Source of the DNA: DASUAO01 sp035763745
GTDB lineage: Bacteria > Actinomycetota > Acidimicrobiia > IMCC26256 > PALSA-555
NCBI GenBank assembly: GCA_035763745.1
Contig: DASUAO010000051.1
Location: forward strand, 1-50,833
Reading direction: 5' to 3'
DNA length: 50,833 nt
Under the pieces are notes generated by a model. That model saw only the letters and a list, made by a program, of their open reading frames with translations. It made no database searches and was not told the origin of the DNA. The translations under genes were made by a program, and so were the position numbers. The stretch's first letter is position 1; the number at the start of each line of letters is the position of its first letter. Of the stretch, positions 14,470 through 21,211 are shown in pieces.

Positions 14470-15438
14470 ATGCGCTACGTGGAGGCGGCCGGGCTGCGGC
14501 TCTCGGCGATCGGGCTCGGGTGCTGGCAGTTCGGGTCGAAGGACTGGGGCTACGGGAAGACCTACGGCGAGACGACCGCCATCGACCTGGTGCACACGGC
14601 ACTGGATCTCGGCGTGAACCTCATCGACACCGCAGAGGTCTACGCACGCGGGGTCTCCGAGGCGATCGTGGGGCGGGCGCTGGAGGGTCGCCGCGACGAG
14701 GCGTTCGTCGCCACCAAGGTCCTCCCCGTCTGGCCCACCGCGGACCGGGTCGAGGAGCACGGGCGTCTCTCCGCGCTACGCCTGGGCATCGAGACCATCG
14801 ACCTCTACCAGGTGCACTGGCCGAACCCGGCCGTCCCGCTGCGCTCGACGATGGAGGGGATGCGACGCCTCCAGGATGCGGGCACCGTGAACGCGGTCGG
14901 CGTGAGCAACTACTCCGCGGCGCGCTGGGCGAAGGCCGAACAGGAGCTGGGTCGGCCCGTCGCGACGAACCAGGTGCACTTCAGCCTCTTGCAGCGCAAG
15001 CCCGACGCCGCCAACGTGCCCTACGCGCAGGACCACGACCGCATCGTCATCGCCTACAGCCCGCTCGAACAGGGAGTGCTCGGCGGCCGCTACGACGCGG
15101 AGCACCCACCGCCCGGTCCGGCCCGGCGCAACAACCCGCTCTGCCTCCCCGAGAACCTCGAGCGGGCGACGCCGCTGATCGAGCTGCTGCGTCGCGTCGC
15201 CGGAGCCCACGACGCGACCCCGGCCCAGGTCGCGCTGGCCTGGCTGATCGCGAAGCCCAACGTGGTAGCGATCCCTGGCGCGAGCTCGCTCGACCAGCTG
15301 CGCCACAACGTCGCCGCCGCCGACCTGGACCTGGGTGCCGACGAGCTCGCCGAGCTCACCGCGGCGAGCGACGCGTTCACCCCGCTCGGCGGCCCCGCGA
15401 CCGGCATGGCCCTGCTGCGCGCCCGCCGCGCCGGCTGA
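14470..15438 (+). CDS. Aldo/keto reductase
   Basis: The 322-residue protein is a full-length aldo-keto reductase (NADPH-dependent carbonyl reduction, TIM barrel). The catalytic set is present: Asp53 and Tyr58 in LIDTAEVYARG, Lys83 in AFVATKVLP, His116 in LYQVHWPNP. GTVNAVGVSNYSAARW (about 137-152) and the cofactor segment IPGASSLDQLRHNVAA near the C-terminus are typical. The start at ATG 14470 follows GGGGAGG. A second ATG five bases earlier is out of frame. It is convergent with the decarboxylase gene, with 7 bases between. Substrate cannot be read from sequence. Confidence 0.93.
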   Translation: MRYVEAAGLRLSAIGLGCWQFGSKDWGYGKTYGETTAIDLVHTALDLGVNLIDTAEVYARGVSEAIVGRALEGRRDEAFVATKVLPVWPTADRVEEHGRLSALRLGIETIDLYQVHWPNPAVPLRSTMEGMRRLQDAGTVNAVGVSNYSAARWAKAEQELGRPVATNQVHFSLLQRKPDAANVPYAQDHDRIVIAYSPLEQGVLGGRYDAEHPPPGPARRNNPLCLPENLERATPLIELLRRVAGAHDATPAQVALAWLIAKPNVVAIPGASSLDQLRHNVAAADLDLGADELAELTAASDAFTPLGGPATGMALLRARRAG

Positions 15439-15445
15439 GCGCCGG

Positions 15446-16840
15446 TCAGTCGCCGGCGAGGGCGGGCAGCGCCTGCTGGTTGTCCATCATCTCGGTCATC
15501 ACGGCCCGGATGAACTCGTCGGTCTCGGGCGTGGGACCCCCGGGGATGCCGCCGTAGATCGCACCGCTCTTGGGCGTCTCGTCACGGTGCTCGTGGGCGT
15601 ACGCGATCGCCTCGCCGAGATCGGCGGCGAACTCCTCGACGAGACCGGCGCGGGTCTGGGGCCGCGTCACCGCCATGTGGATCGCGTTCGGGTACTGCTG
15701 ACCGTTGAACCGCCAGCCCCTGGTCCGCATGAAGTCGTTCACGTGGTAGATGTCGAAGTCGCCGGACGTGAAGCTGAAGCAGAACGTCGGCGAGCCGATG
15801 ACCCGCAGCTCCGGGTGGGCACGCACCGCGTCCTGCATCGCGAACGCGGTCTCGAAGATCTGCCGCGCGTACCCGAGGTAGCCCTCGCGGCCGAGGGCGA
15901 CCATCCCGGCCCAGGTCGCGGCGAGCAGGCCGCCGGAACGGGAGCCGTCGATCCCCGGCGAGCAGTACTTCCCGCCCGTCCAGTCGGTGAGGAAGAAGTA
16001 CTGGCCGTCACGCAGGGAGCGGTCGCGGAACGCGAGCACCGAGGTCCCCTTGAACCCGTACGCGTACTTGTGGGTGTCGGCCGAGATCGTGGTGACGCCG
16101 GGGTGCCGGAAGTCGAAGACCGGGATGTCGTACCCGAGCTCCTCGCCCCACGGGAGGATGAACCCACCGAGACACCCGTCGACGTGCAGACCCACCCCCC
16201 GATCGAGCGCCAGGTCGGACAGCTCGGCGATGGGATCGATCGTTCCATAGCCGTAGTTCGGTGCGGAGCCGACCAACGCGGCCGTGCTCGCGTCGACGGC
16301 ATCGGCCGTCGCGTCGAGGTCGGCGCGCATGGTCACCGGATCCACCGGGACCTTGCGCAGCTCGATCCCGAGGAGCTGGCAGGACTTGTCGAACGCGGGA
16401 TGGCCGGTCTCGGGCTTCACGACGTTGGGTGCATCGATCCCCCGGGAACGCGCGTGCTCCCGGTAGGCGAGCATGGCGTGGAGGATGCTGTTGGTGCCAC
16501 CACTCGTGATCATGCCGGCGGGCTCGCCGTCGGCGATCGAGTCGGCGTGGAGCATGTCGAGGGTCATGGCGATGATCTCGCCCTCGAACTTGGTCGCGCT
16601 CGGGAACATGTCGCGCTGGAGGATGTTCGCGTGCCCGAACAGGCCGAACGCCTCGTTCATGAACGCATAGTGGTCGTGGTCGCCGCAGTACATGGTGCCG
16701 GAGCACTTCCCGGTCTCCCACTTCGCGTCCTCTTCCTTCGCCATCTCACCGAGCTCGGCGAGGATCGCCTTGCGGTCCCGCCCCTCGGACGGCAGCCCCC
16801 GGTTGACCGGGTACCGGTCGGCGTACGGGTAGTCGCTCAT
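15446..16840 (-). CDS. PLP-dependent decarboxylase/aldolase (group II, sphingosine-1-phosphate-lyase-like)
   Basis: The 464-residue enzyme belongs to the pyridoxal-phosphate fold-type I group II decarboxylase family. Lys258 in ISADTHKYAYGFKG is the Schiff-base lysine; HVDGCLGG (Asp221) binds the PLP pyridine nitrogen; ITSGGTNSI (about 111-119) binds the phosphate. SADTHKYGY-type motifs and the early GKCSGTMYCG region are more like sphingosine-1-phosphate lyases and bacterial tyrosine/glutamate decarboxylase relatives than like aromatic amino-acid decarboxylases. The substrate could therefore be a long-chain base phosphate or an amino acid. The gene is probably co-transcribed with the FGGY kinase upstream; the 72-base gap between them is nearly filled by a 14-bp tandem repeat. 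Confidence 0.9.
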   Translation of the reverse strand: MSDYPYADRYPVNRGLPSEGRDRKAILAELGEMAKEEDAKWETGKCSGTMYCGDHDHYAFMNEAFGLFGHANILQRDMFPSATKFEGEIIAMTLDMLHADSIADGEPAGMITSGGTNSILHAMLAYREHARSRGIDAPNVVKPETGHPAFDKSCQLLGIELRKVPVDPVTMRADLDATADAVDASTAALVGSAPNYGYGTIDPIAELSDLALDRGVGLHVDGCLGGFILPWGEELGYDIPVFDFRHPGVTTISADTHKYAYGFKGTSVLAFRDRSLRDGQYFFLTDWTGGKYCSPGIDGSRSGGLLAATWAGMVALGREGYLGYARQIFETAFAMQDAVRAHPELRVIGSPTFCFSFTSGDFDIYHVNDFMRTRGWRFNGQQYPNAIHMAVTRPQTRAGLVEEFAADLGEAIAYAHEHRDETPKSGAIYGGIPGGPTPETDEFIRAVMTEMMDNQQALPALAGD

Positions 16841-16858
16841 CGGTGTCGTCCTTCGTTC

Positions 16859-16914
16859 GGTTCGCGGGCGTCGGTTCGCAGGCGTCGGTTCGCGGGCGTC
16901 GGGTTGCGGGCGTC
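16859..16914. repeat. Four tandem 14-bp units
   Basis: GGTTCGCGGGCGTC occurs at 16859, 16873 (one change), 16887, and 16901 (degenerate). The array spans the gap between the kinase and decarboxylase genes and its last unit touches the kinase stop codon. Replication slippage could change its copy number. Confidence 0.9.
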
Positions 16915-18448
16915 AGGCGTTCAGGGCGCGGAACATCGGTTGCAGGGCATCGAACGCGGCCACGAACTGCTCGTGCATCGCGGCCTGCGCGGCTCGGTTC
17001 GCCTCGCCCGGTTCGAACTCCCGGTCGACGACGACGAGGCCCCCGAGGTCGTCCTCGGTGAGGGTGCCGTGGCGTTGATGCGCGACGAGTGCAGCCGCGC
17101 GTGCCCCCGCGAGGCTCGGCGCCTCGAGCGTGCGGACGGGACGATCCATCACGTCGGCGAGGATCTGCGCCCAGACGGGTGAGTGAGCGGCGCCGCCACC
17201 GAAGATCACCTCGTCGATCCGCTCACCCGAGAAGTCCTCCACGAACGGTGCGAGCCAGGCGAAGTTGTGACAGATCCCCTCGACCACCGCCCGCACGAGG
17301 TGGGTGCGGCGCGTCTCGAGTGACAGGTTCAAGAACGCCCCCCGCATGCTCGTGTCGGCCCGCGGTGCGAGGGTCCCCGCGAGCCACGGGAGGAACAGCA
17401 CCCCGCCGCTCCCGGCCGGCACGGCGCCGAGAGCGCCGTCGAGATACTCGAAGTGGTCGGCCGCGACATGGTCAGCGAGCTCGTCGGACGCGTACACCAT
17501 GTTCGCGAGCACGTGTTCGAGGGCCTTGCCCCCGAGTCCGTTCTCGGCGAACACGATGTACCGGTCACCGAGGGGCCCGGGGATCGACGCGATCTCGTGG
17601 TCGAGGTCGGTGTCCTTGCGCGGCATGGTCTCGAGCAACACGCTCGTCGTGCCGATCATCGCGCCGGCCCGACCCGTTCGGTAGGCGCCGGTCGCGATCG
17701 CGCCGGCCTGGCTGTCGTTGATCCCCGCGTACACGGTCGCATCAGGCGGGATCCCGAGCTGCTCGGCGATCTCCGGGAGCGGCGCGCCGAGCGCAGCGTC
17801 GATCGGCACGAGCGGCGGCAACCGGTCCGCGTCGAGGCCGGCGAGGCGCACCAGGTCGGGGTCGTACTCCACGGCGCCGATGCTTCGGTTGTCGCACACC
17901 TGGACCGTGAGCATCGTGCACTGCGTCGCGGCGACGCGACCGGTGAGCCGGAGGTTCACGAAGTCCATCGGCTCGAGGTACGCCGCCGTCGCCTCGTGCA
18001 CGTCGGGTCGATCGAGCTGGAAGTGCAGGAGATGGGCGAGCGAGAGGCCTCCCCCCACGGGTGGGATCCCGTGGTGATCGATGAACGCCACGAGCGACTC
18101 GGGGTGACGCTCCATGATCGCGAAGCAGTGGTCGGTGCCCCGATGGTCGAGATAGAGCTTGAGACGCGCAGTGGGATCGCCCTGCTCGTCGACAGGGACG
18201 GTGGAGGAGTACTGGCTCGCGCAGAGGACCGCGCCGACGGACGCGGCGGCACCCGGTGCCGCCGCGGTTGCCTCGCCGACCGCACCCACGACTGCGTCCC
18301 ACAGGGCGTCCGGGTCCTGCTCGGCGATCTCGCCGTCACCAACCGTCGGGATCGGCCGCGAGGCGCTGGCCACGATCGTGCCGTCGTCGGCGACCAGCGC
18401 CGCCTTCGCGTTCGTGGTCCCGACGTCGATCCCGAGGCTGTGGCCCAT
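16913..18448 (-). CDS. FGGY-family carbohydrate kinase
   Basis: The 511-residue kinase starts at ATG 18448. LGIDVGTTNAKAALV (5-19) is the phosphate-1 motif of the FGGY/actin-fold kinases; GAMIGTTSVLLET (about 285) is the phosphate-2 region; VIFGGGAAHSPVWAQILADVMDRPV (about 420-445) is the C-terminal adenosine/FGGY signature. It phosphorylates a sugar or polyol with ATP. The overall order is xylulokinase/gluconokinase-like but the sugar cannot be read off. It sits upstream of the PLP enzyme, which could act on a phosphorylated product; that link is speculative. It is divergent from the Liv-type transporter operon, so control could be shared. Confidence 0.9.
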   Translation of the reverse strand: MGHSLGIDVGTTNAKAALVADDGTIVASASRPIPTVGDGEIAEQDPDALWDAVVGAVGEATAAAPGAAASVGAVLCASQYSSTVPVDEQGDPTARLKLYLDHRGTDHCFAIMERHPESLVAFIDHHGIPPVGGGLSLAHLLHFQLDRPDVHEATAAYLEPMDFVNLRLTGRVAATQCTMLTVQVCDNRSIGAVEYDPDLVRLAGLDADRLPPLVPIDAALGAPLPEIAEQLGIPPDATVYAGINDSQAGAIATGAYRTGRAGAMIGTTSVLLETMPRKDTDLDHEIASIPGPLGDRYIVFAENGLGGKALEHVLANMVYASDELADHVAADHFEYLDGALGAVPAGSGGVLFLPWLAGTLAPRADTSMRGAFLNLSLETRRTHLVRAVVEGICHNFAWLAPFVEDFSGERIDEVIFGGGAAHSPVWAQILADVMDRPVRTLEAPSLAGARAAALVAHQRHGTLTEDDLGGLVVVDREFEPGEANRAAQAAMHEQFVAAFDALQPMFRALNA

Positions 18449-18629
18449 CGGCCCATTCTGACCCGGCCACCGTGTCGCCACCTGAGCCGGGCGCAGATGG
18501 CGATCTCGGGGATCCAGGTCGCGACGGCGGTGTACGACACGCTGACCGTCCCGAACGCCAAGGGCGTCGCGGTGACCGAGGGAGAGCCGTCATGACCGCC
18601 CGGTTCGGCACCGTCGCGGGCGCCGGGCG

Positions 18630-18641
18630 CGCATCCTCTCT
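18630..18641. repeat. Recurrent 12-mer CGCATCCTCTCT, copy 3
   Basis: Matches the first 12 bases of the repeats at 7416 and 10955. The 20-mer box follows 40 bases on, as at 7531. Confidence 0.75.
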
Positions 18642-18654
18642 CTTGGAGACAACT

Positions 18655-18677
18655 GCGGGAGTCCGGGAGACTCCCGC
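18655..18677 (+). promoter_or_regulatory. Perfect 9-bp hairpin in leader or promoter region
   Basis: GCGGGAGTC, loop CGGGA, GACTCCCGC. Outer bases AACT and AGTT extend the symmetry with a 2-base bulge. No T-run follows, so a classical terminator is unlikely; a protein-binding palindrome or mRNA structure is more plausible. Confidence 0.55.
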
Positions 18678-18681
18678 ACAG

Positions 18682-18701
18682 TTGGGTCCTTGTGCCCTGC
18701 T
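18682..18701. promoter_or_regulatory. DosR-box-like site, exact 20-mer copy B
   Basis: TTGGGTCCTTGTGCCCTGCT, identical to 7531-7550, lies 68 bases before the GTG start of the binding-protein gene, a suitable place for an activator. Confidence 0.45.
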
Positions 18702-18769
18702 CTGCGGCGGGGGCGGCTCGGTACCGTCGGGCCGTGGACCCGAACCGGCGTGTACGAGCGGAGGATGTC

Positions 18770-20260
18770 GTGCGTCGCCCCGTCGACCGGCGGACCTTCC
18801 TCGCCTGGTCGGGGCGCACCAGCCTGGCCGGGATGGCGATGCTCGGCGCGTGGGGGCCGCTCGGCGGGGTCGCCGGCGGCCGCCGCTTCGTCGGGGTGGC
18901 GGACTCGGTCACCGGGCGGCTGCCCAAGCGGCTGAAGGTCGGCGTGATCGTCCCGACGTCGGGGATCGGCCAGTTCCTCGGTGAGATCGTCGATCGGTCG
19001 CTCAACGCGTCGCTGCAGCACGTGCGTGCCGAGCGCCTGATGAAGGGCACCGAGGTCGACTACGAGATCGTGAACGCCCCCGCAGAGCAGTTCGCCGACG
19101 CGACCACCGCGGCCTACAACAAGCTGGTCGCCGACCCGGACGTGATCGGGATCCTGTGGTGCACACCGAACGGGATCCGTGAGGCCCGGCCCCAGATCCG
19201 CCGTGACAACATCCCGGTGATCGGCGTGTACGCGGACCTGTGGTCCGAGGGCACCCTCTACCCCGACGGGTCCGAGCGATCCATCTTCCAGATGCTGTTG
19301 CCCGACAGGATGTCGTTCGACGCGCTGGCCCGCTACGCGGCGAAGGACCGGGGCTATCGCACGGCCGGGCTGATCCACGACAGCACGACGCTCGCGAACG
19401 CCGGAGACCTCTTCCAGGCTGCGGCCAAGAAGCAGGGACTGCGCGTCGCCGGCACGGAGGAGTTCCAGATCTTCTCGGGCGACTACGGCGCGCAGCTCCA
19501 ACGCCTCAAGCAGGACGCGCCGCAGGCCCTCTTCGTGTGGGGCCTCTCCGACAACACTGCCGGCATCATCAGGGGCCTCGACGCGCTCGACGCGGGGTAC
19601 GTCGACACGCCCACCGCCAAGAGCACCGCCGAGTGGCGACCCCACATCCTCGGCTACCCGGGCGGCACCGGCGAGAAGAAGTGGGCCGAGCTCGCCGGAG
19701 ACGCCGCGAAGGTCGGGACCATCACCGCCTGGTACCTCGGCGGGCTCATCGGCGGTCCGCAGTTCGCGATCCGGGGCTGGCTCGCCGACGCCGGTGAGCA
19801 GGCGCCGAGCGGAGGTGAGGAGACGCCGGCCAACGGGTTCTGGGCGCTGCTCGCCGCCGCGAAGAAGGCCGGCAGCACCGACCGGGCGGAGATGGTCCGG
19901 GCGCTCGAGGGCCTCTCGACCCGGTTCGCCGGACTGAAGTACGGGTTCACGCCGAAGCGGCACCTCTCGCTCACCCCCGACGAGATCTGCCTCATCTCCC
20001 TCGAGCGCTACACCGGCCCCGTGGAGACGGACCCTCCCTACGAGCTGGGCCGCGAGTGGGAGACCACGTTCCCCGAGATCCGCCCCGACTACGTCGGGCC
20101 GGCGCACCTGCTGCGCCCGACCCTCGAGGCGAACAAGCGGGCGAACCCCGGCTACATGACCCAGATCCTCGAAGAGGGCTGGGGAACGCAGTGCACGAAG
20201 ACGCCACCGGGCGCGCTCGGCGCAGACGTCAAGATGTCGAAGGCGTGCAAGGTCCACTAG
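18770..20260 (+). CDS. Liv-type ABC transporter substrate-binding protein (Tat signal)
   Basis: The 496-residue lipid-free binding protein starts at GTG 18770 (GGAGG six bases upstream). DRRTFLAWSGRTSLAGMAML is a twin-arginine signal. LKVGVIVPTSGIGQFLGEI opens a type 1 periplasmic-binding fold; VADPDVIGILWCTPNGIREA and GLIHDSTTLANAGDLFQAAAKKQG are its usual strands. It captures a ligand outside the membrane and delivers it to LivH and the LivMGF fusion encoded next. The neighbouring nitrilase suggests an amide, urea-like or nitrile compound, but amino acids remain possible. It is longer than typical LivJ proteins (about 370), mainly in the C-terminal lobe (after about 400). Confidence 0.88.
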   Translation: MRRPVDRRTFLAWSGRTSLAGMAMLGAWGPLGGVAGGRRFVGVADSVTGRLPKRLKVGVIVPTSGIGQFLGEIVDRSLNASLQHVRAERLMKGTEVDYEIVNAPAEQFADATTAAYNKLVADPDVIGILWCTPNGIREARPQIRRDNIPVIGVYADLWSEGTLYPDGSERSIFQMLLPDRMSFDALARYAAKDRGYRTAGLIHDSTTLANAGDLFQAAAKKQGLRVAGTEEFQIFSGDYGAQLQRLKQDAPQALFVWGLSDNTAGIIRGLDALDAGYVDTPTAKSTAEWRPHILGYPGGTGEKKWAELAGDAAKVGTITAWYLGGLIGGPQFAIRGWLADAGEQAPSGGEETPANGFWALLAAAKKAGSTDRAEMVRALEGLSTRFAGLKYGFTPKRHLSLTPDEICLISLERYTGPVETDPPYELGREWETTFPEIRPDYVGPAHLLRPTLEANKRANPGYMTQILEEGWGTQCTKTPPGALGADVKMSKACKVH

Positions 20261-20299
20261 CGCGCGGCCACGTCGGGCGTCGGCCTCGGAGGCGAGACA

Positions 20300-21211
20300 G
20301 TGGGTGAGATCGTCCAGACCGTCGTGTACGGCCTGACCATCGGGTCGGTCTACGTGCTGGTGGCCTGTGGCTACAACCTCGTCTTCGCCACGACCCGCAT
20401 CGTGAACTTCGCGCAAGGTGCGCTCGTCGTCGTCGGCGGGTACCTCGCGTGGTGGGTGTACGCGGAGCTCGCCGGAGGCAACGTCCCGCTCGTGCTCGTC
20501 ACGCTCGTCATCGTGGTCCTCACCGGCGGAGTCGGGGTGCTCGTCGACCTCGTGGCGATCACACCGCTCGGCCGCTTCGACCCCGTCACCAACATCTCGT
20601 GGCTCGTCACGACGTTCGCCGCGGGGATCGTCGCCCAGGAGCTGGTCGCCAAGACGATCAGCGACACCGGCCAGACACTCCCGCCGCTGGCCGACTCGAT
20701 CCTCGGCTGGCAGGGCTCGGTCGTCGCCGACGTCGCGATCCAGCCGGCCGACGTCGTCCTGGTGGTCACGACGCTCGCGGCGGTCGCCGGGCTCGGGGCC
20801 TTCCAGAGCCGCACCCGCATCGGCGGCGCGTTCCGGGCGGTCGCGCAGGACCGGCAGGCCGCGTCGCTGATGGGCATCAACCCGCGGCGGGTCGTGATGC
20901 TCAGCTTCGCGCTCGCCGGCGCACTCGCGGGCCTCAGCGCGGTCCTCGTCGCGCCGCGCCTGGGCGTTCGGTTCAACATCGTGCTGAACCTCGGGGTCCT
21001 CGGGTTCGTCGCCGCGGTGCTCGGCGGGCTCGGCTCGATCAAGGGCGCGGTCATCGGCGGCTACGCCGTCGGCTTCGTCGACGGTCTGGTCGGGAGCATC
21101 ACGAGCGACGCGACGGCCTGGCAGCCGATCGTGGTGTTCGCGCTGTTCGTGATCGTGCTCGCGCTGCGTCCCACGGGCCTGCTGGGCCGACCGCAGGTGG
21201 AGAAGGTGTGA
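20300..21211 (+). CDS. livH: Branched-chain amino acid/amide ABC permease, LivH type
   Basis: The 303-residue membrane protein starts at GTG 20300 with GGAGG seven bases upstream. IVQTVVYGLTIGSVYVLVACGYNLVFATTRIVNFAQGAL is the classic LivH opening (membrane helices 1-2 with NFAQG). The cytoplasmic EAA-like loop is seen at FRAVAQDRQAASLMGINPRRVVMLSFALAGALAGLSAVL (about 175-215), and VLGGLGSIKGAVIGGY is the final conserved segment. It forms half of the transmembrane pathway with the LivM part of the next protein. Its TGA overlaps the GTG of that gene (GTGA), so translation is coupled. Confidence 0.93.
   Translation: MGEIVQTVVYGLTIGSVYVLVACGYNLVFATTRIVNFAQGALVVVGGYLAWWVYAELAGGNVPLVLVTLVIVVLTGGVGVLVDLVAITPLGRFDPVTNISWLVTTFAAGIVAQELVAKTISDTGQTLPPLADSILGWQGSVVADVAIQPADVVLVVTTLAAVAGLGAFQSRTRIGGAFRAVAQDRQAASLMGINPRRVVMLSFALAGALAGLSAVLVAPRLGVRFNIVLNLGVLGFVAAVLGGLGSIKGAVIGGYAVGFVDGLVGSITSDATAWQPIVVFALFVIVLALRPTGLLGRPQVEKV

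Larger units (their letters stand above)
18449..18769. other. Divergent intergenic region with repeat, hairpin and box
   Basis: It holds an orphan 32-codon frame (18497-18595; MAISGIQVATAVYDTLTV...) without clear RBS, the 12-mer CGCATCCTCTCT (18630-18641), a perfect 9-bp hairpin (18655-18677), and the 20-mer box at 18682-18701. The spacing suggests a controlled promoter for the binding-protein gene at 18770. Confidence 0.6.

Noticed and set aside
14008..14602. Long N-terminal extensions of the minus-strand exporter genes
   Set aside because: The extended residues are Arg/Pro/Ala-rich shadow sequence; real starts with membrane-helix openings and stop-start overlaps are at 14007 and 12889.
15335..17182. 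Plus-strand frame over the decarboxylase and kinase genes
   Set aside because: It is antisense to two intact, recognisable enzymes and lacks any motif or RBS.
18497..18595. 32-codon orphan frame upstream of the binding-protein gene
   Set aside because: No clear RBS and no family; reported only as a possible gene remnant within the intergenic entry.
18655..18677. Rho-independent terminator
   Set aside because: The hairpin is perfect but no T-run follows on either strand, and no transcript would obviously end here.
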